Made by a program: the position numbers and the translations under genes. A stretch of 64,000 nucleotides of DNA. Origin: Rhizobium sp. GN54 (GTDB lineage: Bacteria; Pseudomonadota; Alphaproteobacteria; Rhizobiales; Rhizobiaceae). Below, piece by piece: positions 21,233 to 30,118 of this stretch. Numbering within the stretch: the stretch's first letter is position 1; the number at the start of each line of letters is the position of its first letter. The DNA is taken from assembly GCF_021026345.1 (NCBI RefSeq), contig NZ_JAJNCZ010000008.1:182953-246952 (forward strand). The letters are read 5' to 3'. The notes under the pieces are model-generated. The model did not search any database. It was not told the origin of the DNA and worked only from the letters and a program-made list of their open reading frames with translations.

Positions 21233-21748
21233 TCAGCGCGCGTGCCGGCAGGTGAGACGGTCTATGCCGGCCAGTTGGTCGATCGACCAGCGCCCGGGCC
21301 CCCACGCCATGATCGCGAGCGCCATCGCAGCCCATGTCACGTGGAGCGGCCATCCATCCGGCACGGTCAGCTGGATGATGATCGTCATGACCAATAGCGC
21401 GAGGGCCGCAGCACGGGAGGCCAGACCCAGAACCAGCAGAACCGGAAGGACGATTTCCGCCATGCCGGACGCGAAGGCGACGGTCGCGGGAAACGGGTAG
21501 GCATAGGGGCCTCCCGGCAGATGCAGCCGGAACTCCGATGAAAAGAGCAGAACCGCCACTTCGTTCAGCTGCAGGAAACCGTCCCACTTGTTGACCCCCG
21601 AGCGCCAGAACGGCACCGCCAGCGCGAACCGGAGGGCGAACTGCGCCAGGGATGGCGGGGCAAGATGGCCGATACTCGCATAGGCCTGCCTGAGGAGCCC
21701 GGTCAGGCCCGTGTATGGCGACTGCCTTGCCGTCGTTTCATGTTTCAT
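21233..21748 (-). CDS. DoxX-family membrane protein of bufferin operon
   Basis: 171 residues with four predicted transmembrane helices and the DoxX opening ALRFALAVPFWRSGVNKWDG, then VAFASGMAEIVLPVLLVLG. It is the last gene of the bufferin-like operon; its start overlaps the end of the BufC gene by 11 bases, so translation is coupled. DoxX proteins recur in bufferin and gold-induced (gig) operons, where they are thought to help in membrane redox or in copper or gold stress; no mechanism is settled. A nine-residue longer start at 21775 is less likely. Confidence 0.85.
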   Translation of the reverse strand: MKHETTARQSPYTGLTGLLRQAYASIGHLAPPSLAQFALRFALAVPFWRSGVNKWDGFLQLNEVAVLLFSSEFRLHLPGGPYAYPFPATVAFASGMAEIVLPVLLVLGLASRAAALALLVMTIIIQLTVPDGWPLHVTWAAMALAIMAWGPGRWSIDQLAGIDRLTCRHAR

Positions 21749-22553
21749 CGTGCACTCCGTTCGTTGATATTCCACAGAAGGCGCCGGCTTCGATGATGAA
21801 CGCGATCGCGGCTGAAAGGTCGAAATCGGGATATGCGGCCAATGTGTCGCCAGCGGTCCGCCCGAGCGGAACGCCCTCCATCAGGCCTGCGATCATCATC
21901 GCCACGTCGGGCGAAATCTTTCGAACCTCGACATCGAGGTGCGGACGGGTCAGGAGCGTCCGTTCCGGCTCCGTCGCCGTGATCCGCCCGACCGGGGCGT
22001 CCCGGCGGTTGGCGGAGAAGATGCTGAATGCCGGATGGTCCGAGGCGAGCAGGCGGGTCGCCGGATGCACGACGAGCCGGATCGCTCCCAAGCCTTCCGG
22101 CGATACGGCAGCCAAGGCTTCCATGGCAAGAATGGCCTCATCGGCCGCATGATAGGAATCCAGCCAGGCCCGCTCTATCCGGGCGACATCGGCAAGCCAC
22201 GGCATGGATCGGGCGTGCGGGTACTGCTCGATGAACGCCGGAAAATCGTGGCCGTACTCGAAAAGCAACGGCGAGGTCGGCGGCGTGGTGCGAACGTGGA
22301 AACGGGCCATGGCCCGGAAGAAGTCCGGCCCGGTGATCCGCCGGGTTGCCGGAAAGACGGCCGCAAGCGCCTCGATCAGGCTGACGGTGACATTGTTGCG
22401 ATAGATGCCGAACCGTTGTTCCGCCGCCTGGCCGGCGGGGCCAGTCACATCAGGCGGGGCCGGCTTATCCGGATCGAGCAGGCGTCCGGCGAAATGGGCC
22501 GCGTAAGGCGCAGCCTCACATCGTGCGGCAATCTTCAGGTCAGATGGCCGCAC
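21738..22553 (-). CDS. bufC: BufC-like DUF2063 protein (RiPP recognition partner of BufB)
   Basis: 271 residues of the DUF2063 (putative DNA-binding) family. The N-terminal helical domain has [21 protein letters not shown] (about 48-68) and [13 protein letters not shown]; a second domain follows from about residue 160 ([14 protein letters not shown]). In bufferin and methanobactin systems this partner binds the precursor peptide and presents it to the DUF692 iron enzyme. It overlaps the bufB stop by 14 bases and the doxX start by 11, forming one tight transcription unit. The original DNA-binding label of the family is probably misleading. Confidence 0.86.
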   Translation of the reverse strand: MRPSDLKIAARCEAAPYAAHFAGRLLDPDKPAPPDVTGPAGQAAEQRFGIYRNNVTVSLIEALAAVFPATRRITGPDFFRAMARFHVRTTPPTSPLLFEYGHDFPAFIEQYPHARSMPWLADVARIERAWLDSYHAADEAILAMEALAAVSPEGLGAIRLVVHPATRLLASDHPAFSIFSANRRDAPVGRITATEPERTLLTRPHLDVEVRKISPDVAMMIAGLMEGVPLGRTAGDTLAAYPDFDLSAAIAFIIEAGAFCGISTNGVHDET

Positions 22554-23460
22554 GGCGCGTCCTCCTGTGGTCTGGAAGGATGCAGCGATCCAGGATGGCC
22601 TGTGCGGCTGCGGCCTCGCGCGTCAGTGTCGGCCAGTCCGGTATCGCGCTGTCCCATTCGACAAGCGTGGCGATCGGGCCAGTTCCGGACAGGACCGCCT
22701 CGTACAGATCCCAGACCGCATCGCAGACCGGTCCGTCGTGGCTGTCGATCAGGAGAGGCTCGCCATTGTCGTCACTCTGGACCGCGTGCCCGGCAAGGTG
22801 GATCTCCTGGACGACGTCGAGCGGGTAGTCTGCGAGATAGTCGAGGGCCGAGGTCCTGAGATTGGTGGCGGAGACGAAGACATTGTTGACGTCGAGCAGG
22901 AGACCGCAGCCGGTGCGCCGCGCCAGTTCGCGGATGAATGCGGTCTCGGTCATCGTCGATTCCGTGAAGGTCAGGTAGCTGGACGGGTTTTCCAGCAGGA
23001 TCTGCCGGCCGATCGTTTCCTGTACCTCGTCGATATGATCGGCCACGTGCTGCAACGTGTCCGCAGTGTAGGGCAGGGGCAGCAGGTCGTTGAAATAGGT
23101 GGTTTCGTGCGTCGACCAGGCCAGGTGCTCGGACACGAGCGCCGGTTCGTAGCGTTCGATCAGCGCCCTGAAGCGCGCGAGGTGTCGCCTGTCGAGGGGT
23201 TGCGGGCCGCCGATCGACATGCAGACCCCGTGGATGGAGACGGGGTAATCCTGACGGATGCGCGTCAGGGCGCGATGTGGCATGCCCCCGTCGCCCATGT
23301 AGTTTTCTGCATGGACCTCGAAGAAGCCGTGCCGGCGATCCTCCTCAAGGATCGCCGTGAGATGCTCGTGCTTGAAGCTCGTTCCTGCCATGCCGTCGAT
23401 CCGGTGGCGGGGAAAGCGAAGGGCGCGATACCCGGTCGCAATGCTGTTCGGTTCCATCAT
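22540..23460 (-). CDS. bufB: BufB-like multinuclear non-heme iron oxidase (DUF692)
   Basis: 306 residues, a DUF692 (MNIO) TIM-barrel enzyme that modifies cysteines of its partner peptide using iron and oxygen. The metal-ligand blocks are present in order: [10 protein letters not shown] (about 46-55), [48 protein letters not shown] and DSHDGPV. The start is an ATG pair at 23460 with GGAGGGAACG upstream; a longer frame reaches back into bufA and is rejected. It follows bufA by 28 bases and overlaps bufC. In the known bufferin family the enzyme makes 5-thiooxazole groups that bind copper. Confidence 0.92.
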   Translation of the reverse strand: MMEPNSIATGYRALRFPRHRIDGMAGTSFKHEHLTAILEEDRRHGFFEVHAENYMGDGGMPHRALTRIRQDYPVSIHGVCMSIGGPQPLDRRHLARFRALIERYEPALVSEHLAWSTHETTYFNDLLPLPYTADTLQHVADHIDEVQETIGRQILLENPSSYLTFTESTMTETAFIRELARRTGCGLLLDVNNVFVSATNLRTSALDYLADYPLDVVQEIHLAGHAVQSDDNGEPLLIDSHDGPVCDAVWDLYEAVLSGTGPIATLVEWDSAIPDWPTLTREAAAAQAILDRCILPDHRRTRRAAI

Positions 23461-23488
23461 CGTTCCCTCCGCTTCCACACGCGTTCGA

Positions 23489-23812
23489 TCAGGCCGGAAC
23501 GTCGCGGTCGAGGGGCTCCATCGAGCCCTTGCGGCCATCAGGCAATTGCATGGTCGCGCAGGTTCCGCCGTCGACGAACTTCCAGGCATTGCCCTGGTAG
23601 TCGACGGTCGAGGTGCCCTGGCAGGTCGTGCCGGGACCTGCCGCGCAGTCGTTCTGCCCCTTCAGCGAGACGCCGAAGCACTTCTCCTTGCCGGCATCCA
23701 TGGCCGACTTGACGTCGGCTTCCGACAGGGGGCTCGCGAGGGCCAGCGACGAAAGAGCCGATGCGACGGCGCCTGCCAGAACCGCGGTGCTTACTGCTGA
23801 ACGTGTTGTCAT
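23489..23812 (-). CDS. bufA: BufA-like bufferin precursor peptide (DUF2282)
   Basis: 107 residues. A Sec-type signal peptide ([19 protein letters not shown], cleavage near residue 27) shows the product is exported to the periplasm. The core has four cysteines at 45, 56, 64 and 85 in the contexts [22 protein letters not shown] and [10 protein letters not shown], the DUF2282 bufferin pattern. Family work reports conversion of core cysteines to thiooxazoles that chelate copper. First gene of bufA-bufB-bufC-doxX; ATG at 23812 with GGAG 9 bases upstream. A matching ECF-type promoter element sits about 60 bases upstream. Which metal it handles here is not shown. Confidence 0.9.
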   Translation of the reverse strand: MTTRSAVSTAVLAGAVASALSSLALASPLSEADVKSAMDAGKEKCFGVSLKGQNDCAAGPGTTCQGTSTVDYQGNAWKFVDGGTCATMQLPDGRKGSMEPLDRDVPA

Positions 23813-23868
23813 GTCGTAGTCTCCAGAACGTTTTGCTTTCGATGCGCCACATGACGCACATCGGCTTT

Positions 23869-23893
23869 TTCGTCGGAGGCGGCCATGCGTTAC
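23869..23893 (-). promoter_or_regulatory. Putative ECF-sigma promoter of the bufferin operon
   Basis: On the minus strand GTAACG (23888-23893), 15 bases, CGAA (23869-23872). The same two boxes precede the sigma gene on the other strand. They resemble the GTAACC-N16-CGAA element that I recall for Caulobacter SigF. The inferred leader before bufA is about 50 bases. Confidence 0.7.
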
Positions 23894-23956
23894 ACTGTCG
23901 GCGAACACGACTTCGTGATCACCGCCGCTTGCAATGGCAAATACCGTGCGCAACCT

Positions 23957-23982
23957 GTAACGGACCGAACCTCCCGCGCGAA
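23957..23982 (+). promoter_or_regulatory. Putative autoregulatory ECF-sigma promoter
   Basis: GTAACG (23957-23962), 16 bases, CGAA (23979-23982), ending 17 bases before the TTG start of the sigma gene. The leader would be very short, but the ribosome site AGGAGA still fits within it. Confidence 0.68.
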
Positions 23983-23999
23983 CAGACAGGAGAAGCAGC

Positions 24000-24533
24000 T
24001 TGGACAAAGCCGATGAGCGCAGTCTCGAGCGAATGCTCGTTGCGGCGATCGAGGGCGACGAGCGTGCCTACTTCGCGTTCCTCGAGGCGGTGGCGAAGCT
24101 GGTGCGGACGTGGCTGAGGCGGAAGGTGACGTATGGCAGCCTGGACGTGGAAGACGTCGTCCAGGAAACGCTGCTTGCGATCCACCTGAAACGGCATACC
24201 TGGCGCAGTGACGAGCCGGTCAGGCCCTGGATCTTCGCCATAGCCAACCACAAGCTGATCGACGCTTTCCGCCGCCACGGCCGTCAGCCGCTCGCCGACA
24301 GTCCGGCCCTGGAAGAGGTCGAGGCGGAAGAGCCGGAGGTGCTGCAGAGCTGGGAGATCGACCGCGCCCTGCAAGTGTTGACGCCCGGGCAGCGCTCGGT
24401 GGTGACGGCAGTCTCGATCGAGGGCAGCTCGATCCAGGAGACGGCACGGGACCTGGGCATGAAGGAGACGGCGGTGCGGGTCGCGCTGCACCGTGGGCTG
24501 GCGGCGATCGCCAGGCGGTTCGGAAGGACATGA
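24000..24533 (+). CDS. sigF: ECF sigma factor, SigF-type (NrsF-partnered)
   Basis: 177 residues with sigma region 2 ([37 protein letters not shown]) and region 4 ([16 protein letters not shown], then [17 protein letters not shown]); no region 3, as expected for the ECF class. The start is TTG with ACAGGAGAAG upstream. The next gene, overlapping by 4 bases, is an NrsF-type anti-sigma factor, and a divergent bufferin operon carries a matching promoter box. In Caulobacter the equivalent SigF-NrsF pair answers heavy-metal stress. The symbol is by analogy. Confidence 0.9.
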   Translation: MDKADERSLERMLVAAIEGDERAYFAFLEAVAKLVRTWLRRKVTYGSLDVEDVVQETLLAIHLKRHTWRSDEPVRPWIFAIANHKLIDAFRRHGRQPLADSPALEEVEAEEPEVLQSWEIDRALQVLTPGQRSVVTAVSIEGSSIQETARDLGMKETAVRVALHRGLAAIARRFGRT

Positions 24534-25174
24534 GGATGGAAACGAATGACCTGATCAAGGCACTTGCCACCGATACGCGGCGCCAGGGGCTACCGCTGGG
24601 GCGGGCGTGGATCGCGGCGCTGGTGGTCGCCGTGCTCGTGGCGGCGGTCGTATTCTTCGCGCTGCTCGGGCCCCGTCCTGATGCCGGGGCTGCGCTGTCC
24701 ACCGTGCGCTTCGTCTTCAAGTTCATCGTCACTGTTGCGCTGGCCGTCGCGGCCTACCGGCTTGCCGTCGCGGTCTCGCGGCCGGGCGGCAACTGGCGGG
24801 CTGCCCTTTCCGGCCTGCTGGTGGCGCCGCTGCTTCTTGTCCTTTCAGTCCTGCTGGAGCTGGTCGCAGTGCCGTCGACGAGCTGGGCTGCCCGGCTGAT
24901 CGGGACCAACAGCATGGTATGCCTGACCTTCGTTCCCCTCATCGGCGTCATTCCCCTCGTCGTCCTGCTGCTGGCCATGCGGCACGGTGCGCCGGTCAAC
25001 GCGACCGCCGCCGGTGCGGTGTCGGGGCTTCTGGCGGGGGGGATTGCCGCCGCCTTCTATGCCGCCCATTGCCCTGACGATTCGCCGCTGTTCGTTGCCG
25101 TCTGGTACCCGCTTGCCATTGCCATCCTGGTGAGCCTTGGAGCGCTGCTCGGACGGTTCTTCCTGCGGTGGTGA
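24530..25174 (+). CDS. nrsF: NrsF-type membrane anti-sigma factor (DUF1109)
   Basis: 214 residues. A short cytoplasmic N-terminus (METNDLIKALATDTRR), which should hold the sigma factor, precedes six transmembrane helices. Two cysteines, at 131 (NSMVCLTF) and 181 (YAAHCPDDS), are located near helix ends on the expected periplasmic side. They coincide with the two cysteines reported to be needed for metal sensing in Caulobacter NrsF, as I recall. It is translationally coupled to the sigma gene by ATGA. Probable role: hold the sigma factor at the membrane until the thiol pair reacts with metal, then release it to drive the bufferin operon. Confidence 0.9.
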   Translation: MRMETNDLIKALATDTRRQGLPLGRAWIAALVVAVLVAAVVFFALLGPRPDAGAALSTVRFVFKFIVTVALAVAAYRLAVAVSRPGGNWRAALSGLLVAPLLLVLSVLLELVAVPSTSWAARLIGTNSMVCLTFVPLIGVIPLVVLLLAMRHGAPVNATAAGAVSGLLAGGIAAAFYAAHCPDDSPLFVAVWYPLAIAILVSLGALLGRFFLRW

Positions 25175-25332
25175 GGGCCGCGGAGATGACAATCGGGGGC
25201 GAAGGCCGTGGGCCGGACATCGCCAGTGACGCTGCTCAATCCGATTGCAACGCGGGCTCTCCGCCCTATAACTAAATTGCAGGAACGAAACCGCCATCCG
25301 GCCGTTCCGACCGTGCAACAGAGGGAACGATC

Positions 25333-26262
25333 ATGGAATGGAAAGGCCGGCGGCAATCCAGCAATGTCGAGGACCAGCGCGGGGCTGGCGGGCCCGGCGG
25401 TTTCGGCCGCGGCGGCGGCTTCCGCATTCCGATGGGCGGCGGGCCGCGCCGGGCCGGCGGCGGCCTGAGCGTCGGCACCATCATCTTCCTCGTCGTGATC
25501 TATTTCGTGCTGAAGATGATGGGCATCGATCTGCTGCAGGTGCTCGGCCAGGGCGGCGGTGGGCAGGTGAACCTGCCGGGCTTCGAGCAGACCGAGAGCG
25601 CAAGCCGCGCGAACTCGCCGCGGCAGGAGGAGACCAAGCAGTTCATGGCGACCGTGCTCGCCGAGACCGAAGACGTCTGGAACGGCATCTTCCAGGCGAG
25701 CGGCGTGCAGTACGAGGAGCCGAAGCTGGTGCTCTTCTCCAATTCGATCCAGTCGGCCTGCGGCTTTGCATCCGCCGCGTCCGGCCCGTTCTATTGCCCG
25801 GGTGACAGCAAGGTCTATCTCGACATGAGCTTCTTCGACGAGCTCGCCGACAAGTTCGACGCCGCCGGCGATTTCGCCCAGGCCTATGTCGTCGCCCACG
25901 AGGTCGGCCATCACGTCCAGAACCTCACCGGCGTGCTGCCGAAATTCAACCGTGCCCGCCAGTCGATGAGCGAGGCGGAGGCCAACCAGATGTCGATCCG
26001 CGTCGAGCTGCAGGCCGACTGCTATGCCGGCATCTGGGGCAAGTACACCGAGCAGAAGGGCCTGTTGAGCGCCGGCGACCTGGAGGAGGCGCTGAACGCG
26101 GCGGTGCAGATCGGCGACGACACGATCCAGAAGCGCATGCAGGGCTATGTCGTGCCCGAGAGCTTCAACCACGGCACCTCCGAGCAGCGCATGCGCTGGT
26201 TCAAGCGCGGCTTCGACAGCGGCCGGGTTCAGGATTGCGACACGTTCTCGAACGACGTGTGA
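25333..26262 (+). CDS. YpfJ-family neutral zinc metallopeptidase
   Basis: 309 residues of the putative neutral zinc metallopeptidase family (YpfJ). A glycine/arginine-rich cytoplasmic start (about residues 1-45) leads to one transmembrane helix (VGTIIFLVVIYFVLKMMGI, about 47-65), and the rest is periplasmic. The zinc motif HEVGHH lies at 189-194, followed by ELQADCYAG (about 227-235), which supplies the third ligand region. Four or more cysteines (SACGF, FYCPGD, DCYAG, DCDTF) could form disulfides. Substrate unknown. A hairpin (gggcgccgtccggcgccc, about 26313-26330) follows the stop. Confidence 0.9.
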   Translation: MEWKGRRQSSNVEDQRGAGGPGGFGRGGGFRIPMGGGPRRAGGGLSVGTIIFLVVIYFVLKMMGIDLLQVLGQGGGGQVNLPGFEQTESASRANSPRQEETKQFMATVLAETEDVWNGIFQASGVQYEEPKLVLFSNSIQSACGFASAASGPFYCPGDSKVYLDMSFFDELADKFDAAGDFAQAYVVAHEVGHHVQNLTGVLPKFNRARQSMSEAEANQMSIRVELQADCYAGIWGKYTEQKGLLSAGDLEEALNAAVQIGDDTIQKRMQGYVVPESFNHGTSEQRMRWFKRGFDSGRVQDCDTFSNDV

Positions 26263-26340
26263 GGACGCCTAAACGCCCGGCCGGCATCGCCCGGTCGGGT
26301 GCGCCAGAAAGCGGGCGCCGTCCGGCGCCCGGGCTTGTGT

Positions 26341-26820
26341 CTAGCGAACGAGGAAGGCCGTGCCGTAGAGGCCCAGCGCGAAGGCGGTGTGGGCGAGAAG
26401 GCCCATCAGGCGGACCTTGTTCGGTTCTGCGGTCTTCGACGCGGCCCAGCCGAGGCCCATGCCGGGCTGCATCAGGAACCAGCCGGCGGCGATGGTGACG
26501 ATGCCGAAGATCCAGGCGGGCAGGAAGCTCGGCGCGGCGAACCAGTCCATCCCGACGATCAGCGCGAAAACGATGCCGTACAGGATGCCGACGACGTAGT
26601 GGCCGGTCCAGCCCAGGACGTTCTCGTGGCGATAGGGCTCCGCATCCGCGATCGCCTCATGAAACACCTTGCCGTCGGCCAGATGCCGGAACCACCGTCC
26701 GCCGGGCGCCCAGTTCGGCTTCGGCTGTCCGAAGGCGACGTGCAGCAGCACGGCCCAGAGATCCATCATGACGGTTGCGCCGACGCCGATCAGTGCGCCA
26801 CGCCAGATTAGCTCGCTCAT
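26341..26820 (-). CDS. DUF2938-family integral membrane protein
   Basis: 159 residues with four hydrophobic segments: RGALIGVGATVMMDLWAVLL, HYVVGILYGIVFALIVG, WIFGIVTIAAGWFLMQPGMG, LLAHTAFALGLYGTAFL. Conserved polar loops such as WAPGGRWFRHLADGK and RHENVLGWTGHY match the DUF2938 family, whose function is unknown. It is convergent with the metallopeptidase and stands alone. Inner-membrane location is expected. Confidence 0.78.
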   Translation of the reverse strand: MSELIWRGALIGVGATVMMDLWAVLLHVAFGQPKPNWAPGGRWFRHLADGKVFHEAIADAEPYRHENVLGWTGHYVVGILYGIVFALIVGMDWFAAPSFLPAWIFGIVTIAAGWFLMQPGMGLGWAASKTAEPNKVRLMGLLAHTAFALGLYGTAFLVR

Positions 26821-27132
26821 TCCCTAGCCCCCTTGATCCTCGCAGCCGGCGATCGGCCGCGTCTCCGCGGGTTTCGAAACCTGCGAATCGTCGTCGCCCG
26901 CGATCGTAGCGGATGCGATAGGGCAACCCAAGGTGCGCCGGAAACGGCTGGCCGGCCTTTCGTGGCGGGGGCGAGGCGAGCGGCGCGGGGGCGGACGAAC
27001 GGTCGGAAGGATCAAATTTTGCGATCCTGGCATCAGGAATTTTGCGATGTTCACGTATTGTTTCGCGCGCCGTTCCGGATTATGACGCTTCGGATCGAGA
27101 AAATCGCGATTTCCGCGCCGGGATGCCATCCG
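26821..27132. other. Divergent intergenic region before the MFS transporter
   Basis: 312 bases between the divergent DUF2938 and MFS genes. The MFS frame stays open through most of it, but with no conserved sequence before 27133. It presumably holds both promoters; no repeat or RNA structure is evident. Confidence 0.4.
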
Positions 27133-28383
27133 ATGATCGAAGAAAAACACGTCCGCCGGGGGCTGGCCCTCGTCTTCATGATCATGTTTCTCGACGTGAT
27201 CGGCATTGCCATCATCATGCCGGTGCTGCCGAGCTTCCTGGAGGAACTGACGGGCGCCGACATCGGCACGGCGGCCATCGACGGCGGGTGGCTGCTGATA
27301 GTCTATTCGGCCATGCAGTTCCTGTTCGCGCCGCTCATCGGCAACCTGTCGGACCGGTTCGGGCGACGGCCGGTGCTGCTCGTCTCGGTCTTCACCTTCG
27401 CGATCGACAACCTGATCTGTGCGCTCGCGACCAGCTTCTGGATGCTGTTCGTCGGCCGGGTGCTGGCCGGGGTCAGCGGCGCCAGCTTCGGCACGGCCGC
27501 CGCCTATATCGCCGACGTCAGCACCGACGAGACGCGGGCGAAGAACTTCGGGCTGATGGGGATCGCCTTCGGCACCGGCTTTGCGCTCGGTCCGGTGATC
27601 GGCGGATTCCTCGGCGAATTCGGCCCGCGCGTTCCCTTCTTCGGCGCAGCACTGCTCGCCTTCGTCAATTTTGCCGCCGCCTGGGCATTCCTGCCGGAGA
27701 GCCTGGAGGCGCGGCATCGCCGGCCTTTCGAGCTTTCCCGCTCCAATCCGCTCGGCGCGTTGCAGCAGATGCGCCACTATCCCGGCATCCTCTGGGTCCT
27801 GCTGGTCTTCTTCTGCTACTGGCTCGCCCATTCGGTCTATCCGGCCGTCTGGGCCTTCGTCTCCGCCTATCGCTACGGCTGGTCGGAGGGACAGATCGGG
27901 CTGTCGCTCGGCATGTTCGGCATCTGCGCGGCACTGGTGATGGCGTTTGCGCTGCCGCGCATCGTTCCCGTCCTCGGCGAATGGCGCACGGCGGTGCTCG
28001 GCCTCTCATTCGCCTCGCTCGGGCTTGCCGGCTACGCCGCCTCCTGGCAGGGCTGGATGATCTATGCCGTTATCCTGCTGACGGCGATCGAGAACGTCGC
28101 CGACCCCGCGCTCAGATCGATCGCGTCGGCAAAGGTTCCCCCGTCCGCACAAGGCGAGTTGCAGGGGGCGCTCTCCAGCCTCGCGAGCGTGACGACGATC
28201 GTCGGGCCGCTGATCTTCACGCAGATGTTCGGCCTGTTCACCGGCCCGTCCGCGGCCGTCTCCTTTGCCGGGGCGCCCTATGCGCTCGCGGCCGCAATCC
28301 TGCTTGCGGGCGTCGTCCTCTTCGTTCTCAAGGTCCGCGGCGGCGCAAGTCCGGTCGCCGGTGCCGCCCAAGTGGCGGGCTAG
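27133..28383 (+). CDS. MFS efflux transporter, TetA/TCR type
   Basis: 416 residues, twelve predicted transmembrane helices. The proton antiporter signature of drug exporters is present: FLDVIGIAIIMPVLPSFL in helix 1, GNLSDRFGRRPVLLVS in the helix 2-3 loop, and GRVLAGVSGASFGTAAAYIA in helix 5 (motif C region). This is the layout of the tetracycline-resistance (TCR/Tet) subfamily; actual substrates cannot be inferred and many such rhizobial genes do not give tetracycline resistance. The start at 27133 gives the usual short cytoplasmic N-terminus; an ATG at 27079 is possible. No TetR-type repressor adjoins. Confidence 0.85.
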   Translation: MIEEKHVRRGLALVFMIMFLDVIGIAIIMPVLPSFLEELTGADIGTAAIDGGWLLIVYSAMQFLFAPLIGNLSDRFGRRPVLLVSVFTFAIDNLICALATSFWMLFVGRVLAGVSGASFGTAAAYIADVSTDETRAKNFGLMGIAFGTGFALGPVIGGFLGEFGPRVPFFGAALLAFVNFAAAWAFLPESLEARHRRPFELSRSNPLGALQQMRHYPGILWVLLVFFCYWLAHSVYPAVWAFVSAYRYGWSEGQIGLSLGMFGICAALVMAFALPRIVPVLGEWRTAVLGLSFASLGLAGYAASWQGWMIYAVILLTAIENVADPALRSIASAKVPPSAQGELQGALSSLASVTTIVGPLIFTQMFGLFTGPSAAVSFAGAPYALAAAILLAGVVLFVLKVRGGASPVAGAAQVAG

Positions 28384-28591
28384 GTCGGATTTTCAGGGAG
28401 TTCGGCAGTTTTCGCCGATTTTGCGGGAAAAGGCGGTCGGATCTGCGTTTTCTCGCCCGTTTTCGAGCTTCCGGCGCCGAAATCCCACGATTTTGGCACG
28501 AACGGGCGCATTTTTGATGGATGGATCAATTCTATTGGATTGATCGCCCTGCGCCGATGTGATCGGAAGCGAGCCGAAAGGTGGCAGCAAC

Positions 28592-30001
28592 ATGCACATG
28601 ATCGCACCGCGGCACGACAACAGCTGGGCGTCCCATTTCCGGGCGACCTTCACTCTCGGCATTCCGCTGATCGGTGCGCAGCTGGCCCAGCTCGGAATCC
28701 ATACGACCGACGTCGTCATCCTCGGCCGGCTCGGGGCGGCGCATCTGGCGGCGATCGTGCTGGCGAGCCAGTTCTTCTTCATCATCTTCATCTTCGGCTC
28801 GGGCTTTGCGACGGCGGTGATTCCGATGGTGGCCCAGGCCTTCGGGCGCGGCGACACCGTCTCGGTGCGCCGCTCCGTGCGCATGGGCATGTGGGTGGTG
28901 CTGCTCTATTCGCTGCTGACGGCGCCGGTCTTCTCCTATGCCGAGCAGATCCTGCTCCATGCCGGCCAGAAGCCGGAGGTGGCGGCCCTTGCCGGCGACT
29001 ATCTCGCGATCGCCCATTGGGGCATGCCGCCGGCGCTCTTGTTCATGGCGCTTCGCGGGCTTGCGAGCGCGGTGGGCAAGGCCGGCATCATCCTGAAGAT
29101 CACGATCACGATCCTCATCCTCAACGCGATCTTCGCCTACGGCCTCGTGCTCGGGCATTTCGGCCTGCCGGCGCTCGGCATCGAGGGGGCCGCCTATGTC
29201 TCCTTCGGCGTGAACCTCCTGTCGTTCGTGCTGATGGTGGCCTATGTGCAGAGCCGTCCGGAGATGCGGCGCTACGAGCTTTTCGTCCGCTTCTGGCGGC
29301 CCGACTGGTCGGCCTTCCGCGAGGTGGTGTATCTCGGCCTGCCGATCAGCTTCACCATCATCGCCGAGGTCAGCCTGTTCACGGCCGCCTCGCTCCTGAT
29401 GGGCTCGATCGGCACGATCGAACTCGCCGCGCACGGCATCGCCCTGCAGTTCGCCTCGATCGCCTTCATGTTTCCCTACGGGCTGGCGCAGGCGGCGACC
29501 GTGCGGGTCGGGGTCGCGCACGGGCGCGGCGATCACATGGGGATGGTCCGGGCGGCGATCGCCTGCATGATCGTGGCGACCGGCATCGCCATGGCCGGTA
29601 CCGCCCTGTTTGCGGCGATCCCGACGCAGCTTGCCGGCATCTTCCTCGATCGCCAGTCCGCTGAAGCTGCGCAGGTGCTTGCCTATGCCGGCCCGCTGAT
29701 CGTGATTGCCGGCGTGTTCCAGCTCGTCGACGGCCTGCAGGCGATCGCCGCCGGCCTCCTGCGCGGCCTGAAGGACACGCGGGTGCCGATGCTGCTGGCG
29801 ATCCTGTCCTACTGGCCGATCGGCTTCGGCTGCGCCTGGCTGTTCGCCTTCCCGCTCGGTCTGGGCGGCATCGGCGTCTGGCTCGGCTTCCTCTGCGGGC
29901 TCACGGCGGCCGCGATCCTGCTGTGCTGGCGCTTCTACGTGCGGATGTCGGCGGAAGGGCGGAGCCGGGCGCTGCCGGAGGCGCAGAGCCGGGCGGCGTA
30001 A
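28592..30001 (+). CDS. MATE-family multidrug efflux transporter
   Basis: 469 residues, twelve transmembrane helices in two related halves. Typical MATE blocks are LGIPLIGAQLAQLGIHTTDV near the N-terminus, ASAVGKAGIILKIT, GLPISFTIIAEVSLFTAASL at the start of the second half, and AAGLLRGLKDTRVPMLLAI near the end. It exports cationic compounds in exchange for Na+ or H+. The chosen start has AAAGGTGGCAGC upstream. It is followed by a GC-rich hairpin (30066-30092) shared with convergent carA. Confidence 0.9.
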   Translation: MHMIAPRHDNSWASHFRATFTLGIPLIGAQLAQLGIHTTDVVILGRLGAAHLAAIVLASQFFFIIFIFGSGFATAVIPMVAQAFGRGDTVSVRRSVRMGMWVVLLYSLLTAPVFSYAEQILLHAGQKPEVAALAGDYLAIAHWGMPPALLFMALRGLASAVGKAGIILKITITILILNAIFAYGLVLGHFGLPALGIEGAAYVSFGVNLLSFVLMVAYVQSRPEMRRYELFVRFWRPDWSAFREVVYLGLPISFTIIAEVSLFTAASLLMGSIGTIELAAHGIALQFASIAFMFPYGLAQAATVRVGVAHGRGDHMGMVRAAIACMIVATGIAMAGTALFAAIPTQLAGIFLDRQSAEAAQVLAYAGPLIVIAGVFQLVDGLQAIAAGLLRGLKDTRVPMLLAILSYWPIGFGCAWLFAFPLGLGGIGVWLGFLCGLTAAAILLCWRFYVRMSAEGRSRALPEAQSRAA

Positions 30002-30065
30002 GGCCGGGCGCGATCGGCAATGCCAGGGAATGGCGCACGGATCTGTGCGATCCGTCAGGGATCGG

Positions 30066-30092
30066 CCCGGCCTCCTCGTTGGTGAGGCCGGG
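30066..30092. terminator. Hairpin between convergent MATE gene and carA
   Basis: A perfect 9-bp stem cccggcctc/gaggccggg with a 9-base loop, without a clear T tract. It probably contributes to ending both genes. Confidence 0.5.
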
Positions 30093-30118
30093 ACTTCGAT
30101 CTCCCGCTCAGGGCAGGG

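Noticed and set aside
21233..23812. Methanobactin cluster
   Set aside because: The precursor is a 107-residue exported DUF2282 peptide with a signal sequence, and no TonB receptor or methanobactin exporter is present; the bufferin assignment fits better.
27133..28383. Acquired tetracycline-resistance gene
   Set aside because: Base composition matches the chromosome and no TetR repressor or mobile element adjoins. It is more likely an intrinsic MFS exporter.
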